Source: Sinomonas mesophila (lineage in GTDB: Bacteria > Actinomycetota > Actinomycetes > Actinomycetales > Micrococcaceae). Taken from it: a DNA stretch of 64,000 nt. Where the stretch lies: assembly GCF_001999765.1 (NCBI RefSeq), contig NZ_KV908322.1, positions 62,001 through 126,000 on the forward strand, given 5' to 3'. Below, piece after piece: positions 1 to 9,484 of this stretch (position 1 is the first letter of the stretch; each line of letters begins with the position of its first letter). The notes beneath the pieces are model-generated. The model ran no database searches and was not told the DNA's origin. It saw only the letters and a program-made list of their open reading frames with translations. The position numbers and the translations under genes are program-made.

Positions 1-1
1 C

Positions 2-952
2 TTCCCCGTCGCGCACTGGGTCTTCGACTTCAACAAGGACGCCGAGGGCAACCCGATCGGCGGGTGGATCGGCCAAGGCCTCGGTGCCATCGACTTCGCC
101 GGCGGCACCGCGGTGCACATCAACGCCGGTGCGGCGGGCCTCGCGCTCGCGCTCATCCTGGGCAAGCGCAACGGCTTCGGCAAGGACCCGAACCACCGCC
201 CGCACAACCTCCCGTTCGTCATGCTCGGCGCCGGCCTCCTGTGGTTCGGCTGGTTCGGCTTCAACGCCGGCTCCGCCCTCGCGGCGAACTCGGTCGCGGG
301 CTACGCCTGGATCAACACCCTCGTGGCCCCGTGCGCCGCGATCCTCGGCTGGCTCATCGTCGAGAAGCTGCGTGACGGCCACGCGACGTCGCTCGGCGCC
401 GCCTCCGGCATCGTCGCGGGCCTCGTGGCCATCACCCCGGCCGCCTCGGCGATCACCCCGCTGTGGTCCATCGTCCTCGGCCTCGTCGCCGGCGTCCTGT
501 GCGCCCTTGCCGTCGGTCTCAAGTACCGCTTCGGCTACGACGACTCGCTCGACGTCGTCGGCGTCCACCTCGTCGGCGGACTCCTCGGCACGCTGTTCAT
601 CGGCCTCGCGGCCAACCCGGAGTCCCCGGCCGCAGGCCAGGGCCTCTTCAGCGGCGGCGGCTTCGAGCTCCTCGGCAAGCAGGCCATCGGGGCCGGTGCG
701 GTCCTCGCCTACTCGTTCGTGCTCTCCCTCGTCATCGGCTGGCTCATCAGCAAGACGCTCGGCTTCCGGGTGTCCTCCGAGGCGGAGGAGGCCGGCGTCG
801 ACATCGCGCTCCACGCCGAGACGGCCTACTCGTCGAGCTCGGCGGGCTCCGGCTTCCACCCGCTCGGCCACCGGGCCGAGGCCGAGGTGAAGGCGTTCAA
901 CGCGGACGACCTCCTCTCGGAGAAGTCCGGCGGGAAGAAGGTTGAGGCATGA
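2..952 (+). CDS. amt: Ammonium transporter Amt/AmtB, 5' end outside window
   Basis: Integral membrane ammonium channel/transporter; the visible 316 residues are the C-terminal two thirds and run in from before base 1. The pore signature is clear: GGTAVHINAG carries the first pore histidine (codon 116-118) and DVVGVHLVGG the second (codon 566-568), so the twin-His pair is intact. WFGWFGFNAGSA and the KYRFGYDDSLDVVG block are typical of bacterial Amt. The cytoplasmic tail is about 60 residues and ends next to glnB, whose ATG overlaps the stop by 4 bp; PII proteins block Amt pores, so the pairing is functional. Long stretches are nearly identical in DNA to the paralogue at 1565-2950, which points to a duplication. 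Confidence 0.97.
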   Translation, partial: FPVAHWVFDFNKDAEGNPIGGWIGQGLGAIDFAGGTAVHINAGAAGLALALILGKRNGFGKDPNHRPHNLPFVMLGAGLLWFGWFGFNAGSALAANSVAGYAWINTLVAPCAAILGWLIVEKLRDGHATSLGAASGIVAGLVAITPAASAITPLWSIVLGLVAGVLCALAVGLKYRFGYDDSLDVVGVHLVGGLLGTLFIGLAANPESPAAGQGLFSGGGFELLGKQAIGAGAVLAYSFVLSLVIGWLISKTLGFRVSSEAEEAGVDIALHAETAYSSSSAGSGFHPLGHRAEAEVKAFNADDLLSEKSGGKKVEA

Positions 953-1287
953 AGCTCATCACCGCGATCGTCCGGCCTGAGAAGCTCGATTCGATCCGTG
1001 AGGGCCTCGAGGCCTACGGGGTCCAGGGACTGACCGTCAGCTCGGCGTCCGGCTACGGCCGCCAGCGCGGCTACACCGAGGTGTACCGCGGCGCGGAGTA
1101 CAGCGTGGACCTCATTCCCAAGCTCCGCGTCGAGGTCCTCGCGACCGACGAGCAGGCGGACGACATCCTGGACGTCATCATCACGACGTCGAACACGGGC
1201 CGGGCCGGCGACGGCAAGGCGTGGACGATCGACGTCCACGAGGCGGTCCGGGTCCGCACCGGGGAGCGCGGGGCAGCCGCGATCTAG
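949..1287 (+). CDS. glnB: Nitrogen regulatory protein PII (GlnB/GlnK)
   Basis: 112-residue PII signalling protein, the standard family length. It starts MKLITAIVRPEKL and has the T-loop YGRQRGYTEVYRGAEY. Tyr51, the residue uridylylated in proteobacteria and adenylylated in actinobacteria, is present. The trimer reports ATP/ADP and 2-oxoglutarate and plugs the neighbouring Amt pore when nitrogen is plentiful. The ATG overlaps the amt stop (ATGA), indicating translational coupling. The glnD gene that often follows amt-glnB in actinobacteria is not here; a strong hairpin and a second amt gene follow instead, so the modifying enzyme must lie elsewhere. Confidence 0.97.
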   Translation: MKLITAIVRPEKLDSIREGLEAYGVQGLTVSSASGYGRQRGYTEVYRGAEYSVDLIPKLRVEVLATDEQADDILDVIITTSNTGRAGDGKAWTIDVHEAVRVRTGERGAAAI

Positions 1288-1316
1288 CGCCGCACCTCTG
1301 GCGCTGCACACAGCGC

Positions 1317-1367
1317 GTTTCGCACGGACGACGGCGGGTTCCTTTCCCGCCGTCGTCCGTGCGAAAC
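1317..1367 (+). terminator. 22-bp perfect hairpin after glnB
   Basis: Arms 1317-1338 and 1346-1367 are perfectly complementary over 22 bp with a 7-base loop. It begins 30 bp after the glnB stop and has no U-tract, as is common for actinobacterial terminators. It should separate amt-glnB from the second amt gene, although partial read-through cannot be excluded. Confidence 0.85.
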
Positions 1368-1416
1368 ACTGCGTTAACACGCCGGTGACGAGGTCTTAAC
1401 GCCCGGGGGGATTCCT

Positions 1417-1432
1417 GTAACACGGGCGCAAC
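1417..1432 (+). promoter_or_regulatory. Candidate GlnR-type nitrogen box
   Basis: GTAAC-N6-GCAAC, about 130 bp before the second amt start. It resembles the actinobacterial GlnR half-site pair (GTnAC-N6-GAAAC). A related TTAAC/GTGAC pair lies at 1374-1388. Placement upstream of an ammonium transporter gene is what would be expected, but the match is short and not proven. Confidence 0.35.
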
Positions 1433-1564
1433 CCGGATGGCGGCTGCGTGAAACACGGGGGCGGGAGTCTATTCGCCAGCGGTCCGCACGCGGCGCCCCG
1501 GAGGGAGCGGCGCGGGGCGGACAGTCCCCATCAGCTGCCCGTGACCTCCGTGAAAGGCATCCCC

Positions 1565-2950
1565 ATGAATGCTGGCGACACCGCCTGGGTCCTCGCCTCC
1601 TCAGCCCTCGTGGCGCTCATGACGCCCGGCCTCGCGTTCCTCTACGGCGGCATGACCCGGGCAAAGAGCGTGCTGAACATGATGATGATGAGCTTCGGGG
1701 CCCTCGCGCTCGTCGGCGTCCTGTGGGTCACGGTCGGCTACTCGATGTCCTTCGGCGCCGATCTGGGCGGGGGCATCGTCGGCAACCCGCTCGAGGCCTT
1801 CGGGCTCGAGAGCCTCCTCGCGACCGGCGAGGACACGCCCCTCGTGGGCACGGTCCCTGAGCTTGCTTTCGCCGCGTTCCAGGGCACATTCGCCATCGTG
1901 ACCGTGGCCCTCGTCTCGGGCGCGATCGCCGACCGCGCCAAGTTCGGCTCGTGGATGGTCTTCGCCGGCCTCTTCGCGGTGCTCGTCTACTTCCCCGTCG
2001 CCCACTGGGTCTTCGACGCGAGCACGGACGCGGCCGGCGCCTTCGCGGGCGGCTGGCTCAACGGCCTCGGCCTCATCGACTTCGCCGGCGGGACCGTCGT
2101 CGAGGTCAACGCCGGTGCCGCGGGCCTCGCGCTGGCCCTCGTCCTCGGCAAGCGCAAGGGCTTCGGCAAGGACCCGAACCACCGCCCGCACAACCTCCCG
2201 TTCGTGATGCTCGGCGCGGCCCTGCTCTGGTTCGGCTGGTTCGGCTTCAACGCCGGCTCGGCCCTCGCCGCGGACGGCGTCGCGGGCTTCGCGTGGATCA
2301 ACACCCTCGTGGCCCCGTGCGCCGCGATCCTCGGCTGGCTCCTCATCGAGAAGCGCCGCGACGGGCACGCGACCTCCTTCGGCGCCGCCTCGGGCGCGGT
2401 CGCCGGCCTCGTGGCCATCACGCCGTCGTGCGCGGCCCTCACCCCGCTGTGGTCGGTCGTCCTCGGGTTCGTCGCCGGCGCCGTGTGCGCCCTCGCCGTG
2501 GGCCTCAAGTACCGCTTCGGCTACGACGACTCGCTCGACGTCGTCGGCGTCCACCTCGTCGGCGGAATCGTCGGCACCCTGTTCATCGGCCTCGCGGCGA
2601 GCCCCGAGGCGCCGTCCGGCGGCCAGGGCCTCTTCTACGGCGGCGGCCTCGACCTGCTCACAGTGCAGGCGATCGGCGTCGTCGCGGTCATGGTCTACTC
2701 GTTCGCGGTCTCCCTCGTCCTCGCCCTGGCCATCAAGGCCACGCTGGGCTTCCGGGTCTCCGGGGAGGCCGAGGAGGTGGGGGTGGATCTCGCGATCCAC
2801 GCCGAGACCGCCTACGCCTACGGCGGGCTCGGCTCGTCGGGAGGGGCGTTCCACCCGCTCGGGCTCGCCGATGGCACCCCCGCGGCCGGGCCAGGTGCCG
2901 GGGAGCGCGAGGCGTCCGACGCCGAGGAGCTCGCCGGGGCTGCCCGCTGA
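1565..2950 (+). CDS. amt: Ammonium transporter Amt with Glu at first twin-His position
   Basis: 461-residue Amt protein with about 11 membrane segments, starting MNAGDTAWVLASSALVALM. The ATG at 1565 has GAAAGG 7 bp upstream; an in-frame extension to 1448 has no Amt-like sequence and was rejected. It is closely similar to the partial Amt at 2-952, but the first pore residue differs: the sequence reads GGTVVEVNAG, so Glu180 (GAG at 2102-2104) replaces the conserved histidine, while His330 in DVVGVHLVGG is kept. Such E/H pores are known in some fungal Mep proteins and change transport behaviour. It has its own hairpin-isolated upstream region and converges on zwf with a 40-bp gap. Confidence 0.97.
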   Translation: MNAGDTAWVLASSALVALMTPGLAFLYGGMTRAKSVLNMMMMSFGALALVGVLWVTVGYSMSFGADLGGGIVGNPLEAFGLESLLATGEDTPLVGTVPELAFAAFQGTFAIVTVALVSGAIADRAKFGSWMVFAGLFAVLVYFPVAHWVFDASTDAAGAFAGGWLNGLGLIDFAGGTVVEVNAGAAGLALALVLGKRKGFGKDPNHRPHNLPFVMLGAALLWFGWFGFNAGSALAADGVAGFAWINTLVAPCAAILGWLLIEKRRDGHATSFGAASGAVAGLVAITPSCAALTPLWSVVLGFVAGAVCALAVGLKYRFGYDDSLDVVGVHLVGGIVGTLFIGLAASPEAPSGGQGLFYGGGLDLLTVQAIGVVAVMVYSFAVSLVLALAIKATLGFRVSGEAEEVGVDLAIHAETAYAYGGLGSSGGAFHPLGLADGTPAAGPGAGEREASDAEELAGAAR

Positions 2951-2990
2951 CGACGGCGCGCTGCACGGCGGCAGCTCAGGCGGCGGCGGT

Positions 2991-4445
2991 TCAGGCGGGG
3001 TCGCGGCGGGACGTCGCCCAGCTGGCGGGCCCCGTCCCGCCGGCCTCGTACTCCTCGAGGGGGACCTCGCCCTTCGCCCACGCCTCGAGGACGGGGTCGA
3101 CGACCTGCCAGCAGTCCTCCGCCGTGTCGCCGCGGACCGATAGGAGGGGGTCTCCGGACAGCACGCCGTCGAGCACTTCGCCATAGGGCGCCAGGTCCGG
3201 GGCGTTGAGGTCGGCGTCGAGCGTGACGCGGTTGAGCGTGAGCACATCCCCGGGGCCGTTGACGTCGACATCGAGGCGGAGCGTGTCCGGGCCGAAGCCG
3301 ATCCTGAGCCGGGTCGGCGTGTCCGTCCCGCGGAAGCCGCGAGGGAGGTGCGGGACCGGCCGGAACGTCACGACCGCTTCCCTGCGCTTGACGCCCAGGC
3401 CCTTCCCCGAACGCAGCACGAACGGTACTCCCGCCCAGCGCCAGCTGTCGATCTCCACCGTGACCTCGGCCAGGGTCTCCGTGCCGCGGCCAGGCTCGAC
3501 GCCGGGCTCGGCGGCGTAGTCCGGGATGTCCCGGCCGTTCATCGTCCCGGCGGTGTAGCGGGCGCGTGCCGTGGTCTCGGCATAGGGGAGGGGAACCCGC
3601 GCGGCACGCAGCACGGTGCTGACGGCGTCCCGGAGGTCCCGCTCGTGCAGGGCCGCCGGGACGTCGATCGCGAGGAGGGCGAGGATGTGCAGAAGGTGGC
3701 TCTGCACCATGTCGCGGAGGGCGCCCGCGCCGTCGTAGTAGCCCGCGCGGCCCTCGAGGGCGAGGTCCTCGTCGAAGATGATCTCGACCTTCTCGATGTG
3801 GTCGCGGTTCCACACGGGCTCGAGGATGCGGTTCGCGAACCGGAGACCGAGGATGTTCAGCACCGTGCCCTTGCCGAGGAAGTGGTCGACCCGGAACACC
3901 TGCCGCTCGGGCACGAGGCGGCGCAGATGCGCGTTGAGCTCCGCCGCGGACGCGGCGCTCGTCCCGAAGGGCTTCTCGAAGACGAGGCGGGTCCCGGGCG
4001 GCAGGTCGTCGTGGCCGAGGAGGGCGCACGCCGCGACGCTCACCCTGGGCGGGAGGGCGAAGTAGACGGCGACGGGCGGGCTCAGGGAACCGAGGAGTTC
4101 CGCGAGCACACCGGGCGCGGTCACGTCCGCCTGCCGGTAGTCGGACTCGTCCCGAAGGCGCTCGAGGGTCCTGCGGCCTTCGTCGGACGCCTGGGCGAGC
4201 GGGGCCTCGGTCGCGGTGCGGAGCCGTTCGCTCCACTGCTCCGGCGTCCAGGGCTCGTGGCCAGCGCCCACGAGGGCGAGCTGCGGGTGCCGGCCCGTCG
4301 CGAGCAGCTGGGCCAGGCCCGGCAGGAGGAGCCTGCCGGTGAGGTCGCCCGAGGCGCCCAGGACCAGGAGGGTCCTGGTCGGCTCGGGCTCGGGGGTCCG
4401 GGCTGCCTCTGACGCTGTCTGGGACTCTGCCTCGGTGCCGGTCAC
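2991..4445 (-). CDS. zwf: Glucose-6-phosphate dehydrogenase (divergent isoform)
   Basis: 484 residues, close to the usual 480-510. It oxidises glucose 6-phosphate to 6-phosphogluconolactone with NADP+, the entry to the oxidative pentose phosphate pathway; gnd for the third step is 28 kb away. The dinucleotide motif GASGDLT is at residues 30-36, EKPFG at 157-161, and the substrate/catalytic segment reads DHFLGKG (187-193) instead of the classical DHYLGKE. The catalytic His and Lys are kept, but the Glu after the Lys is Gly. The GTG start was chosen because similarity begins just after it; the RBS is weak. opcA, tal and tkt are not adjacent, so this may be a second isoform. Confidence 0.88.
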   Translation of the reverse strand: MTGTEAESQTASEAARTPEPEPTRTLLVLGASGDLTGRLLLPGLAQLLATGRHPQLALVGAGHEPWTPEQWSERLRTATEAPLAQASDEGRRTLERLRDESDYRQADVTAPGVLAELLGSLSPPVAVYFALPPRVSVAACALLGHDDLPPGTRLVFEKPFGTSAASAAELNAHLRRLVPERQVFRVDHFLGKGTVLNILGLRFANRILEPVWNRDHIEKVEIIFDEDLALEGRAGYYDGAGALRDMVQSHLLHILALLAIDVPAALHERDLRDAVSTVLRAARVPLPYAETTARARYTAGTMNGRDIPDYAAEPGVEPGRGTETLAEVTVEIDSWRWAGVPFVLRSGKGLGVKRREAVVTFRPVPHLPRGFRGTDTPTRLRIGFGPDTLRLDVDVNGPGDVLTLNRVTLDADLNAPDLAPYGEVLDGVLSGDPLLSVRGDTAEDCWQVVDPVLEAWAKGEVPLEEYEAGGTGPASWATSRRDPA

Positions 4446-4598
4446 CGTGCCAGCATGCCATCCGTGCGCGGCCGTTGATACCCTTGGGGGTGAGCCGCGG
4501 CGCGTCGCGGTGCTGGGCGGTGGAGTCAGAGTTCGCCCGCCGCCAGCCGCGCGCCGGGAACCGGACAGATACCCGTTACTGAAAGAAGTGCACCCCGC

Positions 4599-6173
4599 GT
4601 GTTCAATTCCCTCTCGGATCGCCTGAGCGCCACCTTCAAGAACCTCCGCGGCAAGGGCCGGCTGAGCGAAGCGGACGTCGACGCCACGGTCCGCGAGATC
4701 CGCCGCGCCCTCCTCGACGCCGACGTCGCCGTTCCGGTCGTGCGGGACTTCGCAGCGAGGATCCGCGAGCGGGCCCTCGGCGAGGAGGTCTCCGCGGCGC
4801 TGAACCCGAGCCAGCAGGTCGTCAAGATCGTCAACGACGAGCTTGTCGGGATCCTCGGCGGGGAGACCCGCCGCCTGCGGCTCGCGAAGAACCCGCCGAC
4901 CGTGATCATGCTCGCCGGCCTCCAGGGCGCGGGCAAGACGACGCTCGCCGGCAAGCTCGCGAAGCACCTCAAGCGCGACGGCCACTCGCCCCTGCTCGTC
5001 GCCGCGGACCTCCAGCGGCCCAACGCCGTCACCCAGCTCCAGGTGGTCGGCCAGCGCGCCGGCGTCGCCGTCTACGCCCCGCACCCGGGCGTGCAGTCGG
5101 AGTTCGAGGCCGCTACCGGCGACCCGGTCGCCGTCGCCCGCGGCGGCGTCGACGAGGCGCGCACGAAGCTGCACGACGTCGTCATCGTCGACACCGCCGG
5201 CCGCCTCGGCATCGACGCGGAGATGATGCAGCAGGCCGCGGACATCCGCGCCGCGATCAGCCCCGACGAGGTCCTCTTCATCATCGACGCCATGATCGGC
5301 CAGGACGCCGTCAACACGGCCAAGGCCTTCGAGGAGGGCGTCGACTTCACCGGCGTCGTGCTCACGAAGCTCGACGGCGACGCCCGCGGCGGCGCCGCGC
5401 TGTCCGTCGCGACCGTCACCGGCCGCCCGGTCATGTTCGCGTCCACGGGCGAGGGACTCGACGACTTCGAGCTCTTCCACCCGGACCGCATGGCCTCCCG
5501 CATCCTCGACATGGGCGACATCCTCACGCTCATCGAGCAGGCGGAGAAGAGCTGGGACAAGGACGAGGCCGCCCGGATGGCGAAGAAGTTCGCCGACCAG
5601 GAGGACTTCACGCTCGAGGACTTCCTCGCCCAGATGCAGCAGATCCGCAAGATGGGCTCGATGAAGAAGATGCTCATGATGATGCCGGGCGCCCAGAACT
5701 TCAGGCAGCAGCTCGAGCAGTTCGACGAGCGCGAGATCGACCGCGTCGAGGCCATCGTCCGGTCGATGACCCCGCACGAGCGGCTCGCCCCGAAGATCAT
5801 CAACGGGTCGCGCCGGGCCCGCATCGCCCGCGGGTCGGGCGTGCACGTCTCCGAGGTCAATGGCCTGCTCGAGCGCTTCGGCCAGGCGCAGAAGATGATG
5901 CGCAAGATGGCCCAGGGCGGCGGCATCCCCGGCATGCCCGGCGTCCCCGGCATGGGTGGCGGCTCGCGCAAGCCGGCCGGCAAGAACGGGAAGAAGAAGG
6001 CCAAGTCGGGCAACCCCGCCAAGGCCGCCCAGCAGCTGCGCGAGGCGGAGGCTCGCCGCGCCGCCGGTGCCCAGTCCGCGCCCGGCTCGGCGTTCGGCCA
6101 GCAGATGCCTGCGGACTTCGACCCCTCGGCACTGAACCTGCCGAAGGGCTTCGAGAAGTTCCTCGGCAAGTAG
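4599..6173 (+). CDS. ffh: Signal recognition particle protein Ffh (SRP54)
   Basis: 524-residue GTPase that binds 4.5S RNA and delivers nascent membrane proteins to FtsY. The N-domain is followed by the G-domain with P-loop GLQGAGKT at residues 107-114, DTAGR at 198-202 and TKLDGD at 256-261. The methionine-rich M domain includes the MGSMKKMLMMMPG segment. The C-terminal tail has a Gly/Pro/Met stretch and a Lys-rich patch, then ends GFEKFLGK. The start is GTG at 4599 with a purine-rich GAAAGAAG about 10 bp upstream. It is divergent from zwf and followed by a 23-bp hairpin. Confidence 0.98.
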   Translation: MFNSLSDRLSATFKNLRGKGRLSEADVDATVREIRRALLDADVAVPVVRDFAARIRERALGEEVSAALNPSQQVVKIVNDELVGILGGETRRLRLAKNPPTVIMLAGLQGAGKTTLAGKLAKHLKRDGHSPLLVAADLQRPNAVTQLQVVGQRAGVAVYAPHPGVQSEFEAATGDPVAVARGGVDEARTKLHDVVIVDTAGRLGIDAEMMQQAADIRAAISPDEVLFIIDAMIGQDAVNTAKAFEEGVDFTGVVLTKLDGDARGGAALSVATVTGRPVMFASTGEGLDDFELFHPDRMASRILDMGDILTLIEQAEKSWDKDEAARMAKKFADQEDFTLEDFLAQMQQIRKMGSMKKMLMMMPGAQNFRQQLEQFDEREIDRVEAIVRSMTPHERLAPKIINGSRRARIARGSGVHVSEVNGLLERFGQAQKMMRKMAQGGGIPGMPGVPGMGGGSRKPAGKNGKKKAKSGNPAKAAQQLREAEARRAAGAQSAPGSAFGQQMPADFDPSALNLPKGFEKFLGK

Positions 6174-6196
6174 CCCCGGGCACAGGCCACCCGAAG

Positions 6197-6246
6197 CACG
6201 ACGCCGAAGGGGCGCCTCCGCTGGGAGGCGCCCCTTCGGTGTCGTG
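6197..6246. terminator. Bidirectional terminator between ffh and thiC
   Basis: 23-bp arms 6197-6219 and 6224-6246 with one G-U pair and a 4-base loop. It lies between the converging ffh and thiC stops. The arm core CGAAGGGG/CCCCTTCG belongs to a recurrent terminator family in this window (see also 33352, 40683 and 51655). Confidence 0.85.
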
Positions 6247-6342
6247 CGCGCTGGTGCAACCCGCTGGCTCCGACGTCTGCTGCCCTCGGCCGCATCTGCT
6301 GTCCGGGTCCGGGCAGCAGATGCGCCTCAAGGGCAGCTCATG

Positions 6343-8232
<1,890 letters not shown>

Positions 8233-8293
8233 CGACGAGACTAGCCTGCGCCGCGCCGGGGCGCCAAAGCGGCGCTCTCGTTACGCTGGGCTC

Positions 8294-9394
8294 ATGAGCC
8301 GCATCATCCACCTCACGGGCCCGGTCCTGCCCGAACGCGGCGTCAAGCGCGCGGAGGCGTGGGCCGTGGACGGCCGCATCACCTATGTCCGCCCCGTGGC
8401 GGCGCCGGAGGCGACGCTCGCGGGCTGGGTCCTCCCGGGCCTCGTGGACGCGCACTGCCACCTCGGGCTCGTGGCCGGCGGGGCGGCGGACGACGGCGCG
8501 ACGCTCGCCCAGGCGCGCGCCGACGCGGCCGCCGGGGTGCTTCTCGTACGCGACTGCGGGAGCCCCGCGGATACGCGCTGGCTCCAGGCGCGCGACGACG
8601 TCCCACGCCTCGTGCGCGCGGGCCGGCACATCGCGCGCAGCCGCCGCTACCTCAGGGGCCTCGCCCTCGAGGTCGAGCCGGAGGGCCTCGCCGAGGCCGT
8701 CCGCAAGGAGGCGCGTACCGGGGACGGGTGGGTCAAGATCGTCGCGGACTGGATCGACCGCGACGCCGGCGACCTCGCGCCCGCGTTTGCTCCCGCCGTG
8801 GTGCGCGAGGCCGTGGCAGCGGCCCACGCCGAGGGCGCGCGCGTCACGGCCCACACGTTCTCGGCGGAGGCCCTCGACCCCCTCCTGGACGCCGGGGTCG
8901 ACTGCCTCGAGCACGCGACCGGGCTGCTGCCGCGGCACATCCCGCGGCTCGCCGACGCCGGGGTGCCGATCGTCCCGACGCTCGTCAACGTGGCCACGTT
9001 CCCTGAGATCGCCGCCCGCGCCGAGGCGAAGTTCCCCCGCTACGCAGCGCGCATGCGCGCCCTCTGGGAGCGCCGGCACGAGCGCATCGCCGCGGCCCAC
9101 GCCGCCGGCGTTCGCATCTACGCGGGCACCGACGCCGGGAGCGTCATCGCACACGGGAGGATCGCCGACGAGGTCGTCGAACTCGCCGTAGCGATCGGGG
9201 CCGAGGCCGCGCTCGACGCCGCCGCGTGGGGGGCGCGCTCGTGGCTCGGCGCGGCGGGCCTCGCCGAGGGCGATCCCGCGGATGTGGTCGTGCTCGCGGC
9301 CGACCCGCGGCGCGACCCGGGGACGCTCGCCGCCCCGCTGCACGTGCTCCGGGACGGTATGCGGATCGCGGGGACGAGGGCCCAGGCGACCTGA
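8294..9394 (+). CDS. Amidohydrolase family protein
   Basis: 366-residue metal-dependent hydrolase of the amidohydrolase superfamily (imidazolonepropionase/prolidase-like branch). The beta-sandwich N-terminus leads to the metal pair H-x-H in DAHCHLG (about residue 52). VKIVADW supplies the likely carbamylated Lys, AHTFS and LEHATGL the two further histidines, and YAGTDAGS the catalytic Asp. The substrate cannot be read from the sequence. The ATG at 8294 is divergent from thiC across the riboswitch, and the dioxygenase-type gene follows after 90 bp with its own candidate operator. Confidence 0.85.
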   Translation: MSRIIHLTGPVLPERGVKRAEAWAVDGRITYVRPVAAPEATLAGWVLPGLVDAHCHLGLVAGGAADDGATLAQARADAAAGVLLVRDCGSPADTRWLQARDDVPRLVRAGRHIARSRRYLRGLALEVEPEGLAEAVRKEARTGDGWVKIVADWIDRDAGDLAPAFAPAVVREAVAAAHAEGARVTAHTFSAEALDPLLDAGVDCLEHATGLLPRHIPRLADAGVPIVPTLVNVATFPEIAARAEAKFPRYAARMRALWERRHERIAAAHAAGVRIYAGTDAGSVIAHGRIADEVVELAVAIGAEAALDAAAWGARSWLGAAGLAEGDPADVVVLAADPRRDPGTLAAPLHVLRDGMRIAGTRAQAT

Positions 9395-9421
9395 CCGGCG
9401 AGTTGCGACGGAAGGTATTGA

Positions 9422-9450
9422 TTGAAGCTTCAAGTAAAGCTAGACTTGAA
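9422..9450 (+). promoter_or_regulatory. AT-rich double palindrome, candidate MarR-type operator
   Basis: TTGAAGCTTCAA (9422-9433) is a perfect 12-bp palindrome. It overlaps a second inverted repeat, TTCAAGT (9429-9435) with ACTTGAA (9444-9450). The cluster is strikingly AT-rich for this genome and ends 35 bp before the VOC dioxygenase ATG. MarR-family repressors often use this kind of site before ring-cleavage dioxygenases; no MarR gene is in the window. Confidence 0.55.
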
Positions 9451-9484
9451 CCAACAACCTTCCCGAATCCTGCAAGGAGCCCCG

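Noticed and set aside
2991..5846. A 951-residue minus-strand reading frame running from zwf through ffh
   Set aside because: Only the last 484 codons resemble a protein (glucose-6-phosphate dehydrogenase). The rest is antisense to ffh and rich in Asp/Val/Leu/Ala from GC-biased codons.
9422..9484. An N-terminal extension of the VOC dioxygenase starting MKLQVKLDLN
   Set aside because: The ATG at 9485 has an ideal AAGGAG site, and the extension is encoded by the palindromic regulatory region.
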